From positions 1 to 6,344 of the forward strand of contig SABI01000146.1 in the NCBI GenBank assembly GCA_009929055.1: DNA of 6,344 nt. Reading direction: 5' to 3'. Position 1 is the first letter of the stretch, and every line of letters begins with the position of its first letter. Positions 5,163-6,344 of the stretch are shown piece after piece. Made by a program: the position numbers and the translations under genes. Under the pieces are notes generated by a model. That model was not told the DNA's origin, did not search any database, and saw only the letters and a list, made by a program, of their open reading frames with translations. The DNA is from Spirochaetia bacterium (GTDB lineage Bacteria; Spirochaetota; Spirochaetia; Sphaerochaetales; Sphaerochaetaceae).

Positions 5163-6344
5163 TTAATTAGTTAAAATTTCTCCACGAAACAAAGTAGCAA
5201 TTCTTTTCACTACTTCATCTGTTGTGCTTGTAATAGTCTCTACTACTTTCTTCTCTACTTCACATACTATTTTTCCACTAAAGCCTGTGTGTTGTAAGAA
5301 TATTTCCCCTAGTCTACTCATGTGTTCTTTTGTTTGACTCACTACATATTCACTAGAAAAGATAATAGTAAGGAGGGTGGGGGTAAAGTCGATTGAGACA
5401 ACTTGGTGAAGAAGCATCCCAACAGAGTCCCGCTGCTCAGCTAACACTTGGCTCATCTCTCTGATAACTTGGAGAGTAATCTCCTTTGTTTCAATTCTTT
5501 TCTCTTCAACTTTTACTTTTACAGGTATTGGAATTTCTACAACTTTTTCTTCTTCTTTTGGAGCCTCTACTTTTGCTGTAACAACGGGAGGAGTCGCTTT
5601 CTTCACAGTAGTAGGGATGGTAGTGTTGTTTGTAAGGCTAAGTTTCATCTCTTGTATCTGTTTCACTAACTGAGAAGAAGAGAACATCCTTTTAAGGGTA
5701 ATTAAGCGACTTATAGAGAGTTCAAGTTCAAAGCGTGGACTTAAAGAGTATCTTACATCTTTATAGAGTTGTAGAAAGAGGTGAAGAGCTGCTTCAAGCT
5801 GTTCTTCATTAAATGTAGAAATTACTTCTTCACTAATAGAAGACTTTTGCATCCCAAGAATAGATTCATTTTCAATGTTTCTCTTCATGAGTAATACTAC
5901 TCGTAGATAGGAGGCAATATCTTTAATACATTGCTCGACAGAGACCCCTGAAGTGAGTATTTCATCAACCATCTCCATAGCCTGTCTAGAATCTTCTTTT
6001 ATCACATGGGTGAGGAGGGTGTTAATTGAATCAACTCCTGCTATCCCCAATTTTTGTAAAATTCCATCTAAGGTGATATGTCCATCACTAAAGGAGAGGA
6101 TTTGGTCAAATAATGTATAGGCATCTCTCATTGATCCTGTTGATTCTTTTGCAATCCAAAAGAGGGCTTCATCTTCTGCCTTTACCCCTATTTCAAGTAC
6201 ATTCTTTTTAAGGACTTCTTTTATTGTCTCAAGGGGGATTAATTGGAAATGGAATTGTTGACAACGACTTCTAATAGTTGCAGGAACTTTATGCGTTTCT
6301 GTTGTGGCAAAAATAAAGAGAACATAGGAAGGGGGCTCTTCTAT
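5163..6344 (-). CDS. dnaX: DNA polymerase III clamp-loader subunit tau/gamma (DnaX), N-terminus cut by window edge
   Basis: The minus-strand frame is open from the window edge (6344) to TAA at 5163-5165, giving 393 visible residues. The Met codon at 6129-6131 is internal. The visible part begins at EEPPSYVLFIFATTE, with sensor 1 (FATTE, visible residues 12-16). It continues to TIRSRCQQF with the SRC arginine finger (Arg27) and to the sensor 2 segment GSMRDAYTLFDQ (Arg73). A helical collar domain with SPRFELELSISRL ends near 225. A Pro/Lys/Glu/Val-rich linker (about 240-290) follows, then a folded C-terminal domain like tau domain V, and a short tail. DnaX is the motor of the clamp loader that opens the sliding clamp and ties polymerase to the helicase. 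Walker A and the zinc site would be in the missing N-terminal part (roughly 150 residues). I found no A-rich slippery heptamer that would make a separate gamma form. It heads the dnaX-ybaB-recR cluster; its promoter is outside the window. Confidence 0.96.
   Translation of the reverse strand: MEEPPSYVLFIFATTETHKVPATIRSRCQQFHFQLIPLETIKEVLKKNVLEIGVKAEDEALFWIAKESTGSMRDAYTLFDQILSFSDGHITLDGILQKLGIAGVDSINTLLTHVIKEDSRQAMEMVDEILTSGVSVEQCIKDIASYLRVVLLMKRNIENESILGMQKSSISEEVISTFNEEQLEAALHLFLQLYKDVRYSLSPRFELELSISRLITLKRMFSSSQLVKQIQEMKLSLTNNTTIPTTVKKATPPVVTAKVEAPKEEEKVVEIPIPVKVKVEEKRIETKEITLQVIREMSQVLAEQRDSVGMLLHQVVSIDFTPTLLTIIFSSEYVVSQTKEHMSRLGEIFLQHTGFSGKIVCEVEKKVVETITSTTDEVVKRIATLFRGEILTN

Noticed and set aside
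5163..6344. Programmed frameshift in dnaX producing a gamma form
   Set aside because: I looked on the coding strand for an A-AAA-AAG type slippery heptamer and found only shorter A-runs, such as five A's; nothing supports a frameshift.
1..6344. CRISPR arrays, insertion sequences, tRNA genes or phage genes
   Set aside because: No regularly spaced direct repeats, transposase-like proteins, terminal inverted repeats or cloverleaf-like sequences were seen.

Overview
The window reads as a compact piece of chromosome from a low-GC, double-membraned bacterium. A spirochaete is my tentative guess. The reasons are AT-rich DNA, strong AGGAG-type ribosome binding sites, a DjlA-like TerB/J-domain protein with a glycine-zipper N-terminus, a GH63/MGH1-like (trehalase-fold) protein, and the order dnaX-ybaB-recR. 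That order also occurs in Firmicutes, so on its own it does not settle the taxonomy.

The left half (1-2659) is on the plus strand. It opens with the C-terminal part of a YegS/DagK-type lipid kinase. A good sigma70-like promoter (380-408) follows, and then two tightly spaced genes: an (alpha/alpha)6-barrel glycoside-hydrolase-like protein with a TTG start, and a DjlA-like co-chaperone with a GTG start. A 367-base stretch without an intact gene follows (2660-3026). It holds candidate terminator hairpins, a perfect 6-bp inverted repeat, a 49-codon stop-free frame that looks like a decayed gene end, and two alternative promoters. A 10-bp palindrome lies across the promoter region. These promoters would drive a plus-strand gene for a secreted, Asn/Ser/Thr-rich, probably beta-rich protein of unknown family (3027-4238).

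The right half is on the minus strand and is a housekeeping replication/repair operon. It runs from dnaX (clamp-loader tau/gamma, N-terminus beyond the window) to ybaB (nucleoid-associated protein) to recR (recombination mediator). Gaps are short (12 and 7 bases), and the recR ribosome binding site lies inside the last codons of ybaB. recR and the secreted-protein gene converge so closely that their stop codons overlap.

I see no CRISPR array, transposon, phage gene, tRNA or rRNA. The parts that are not routine are the unclassified secreted protein and its regulatory region, the gene relic beside it, and a glycoside-hydrolase-like protein that appears to lack the usual acid-catalyst signature. 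I found no clear evidence of a novel multi-gene system.
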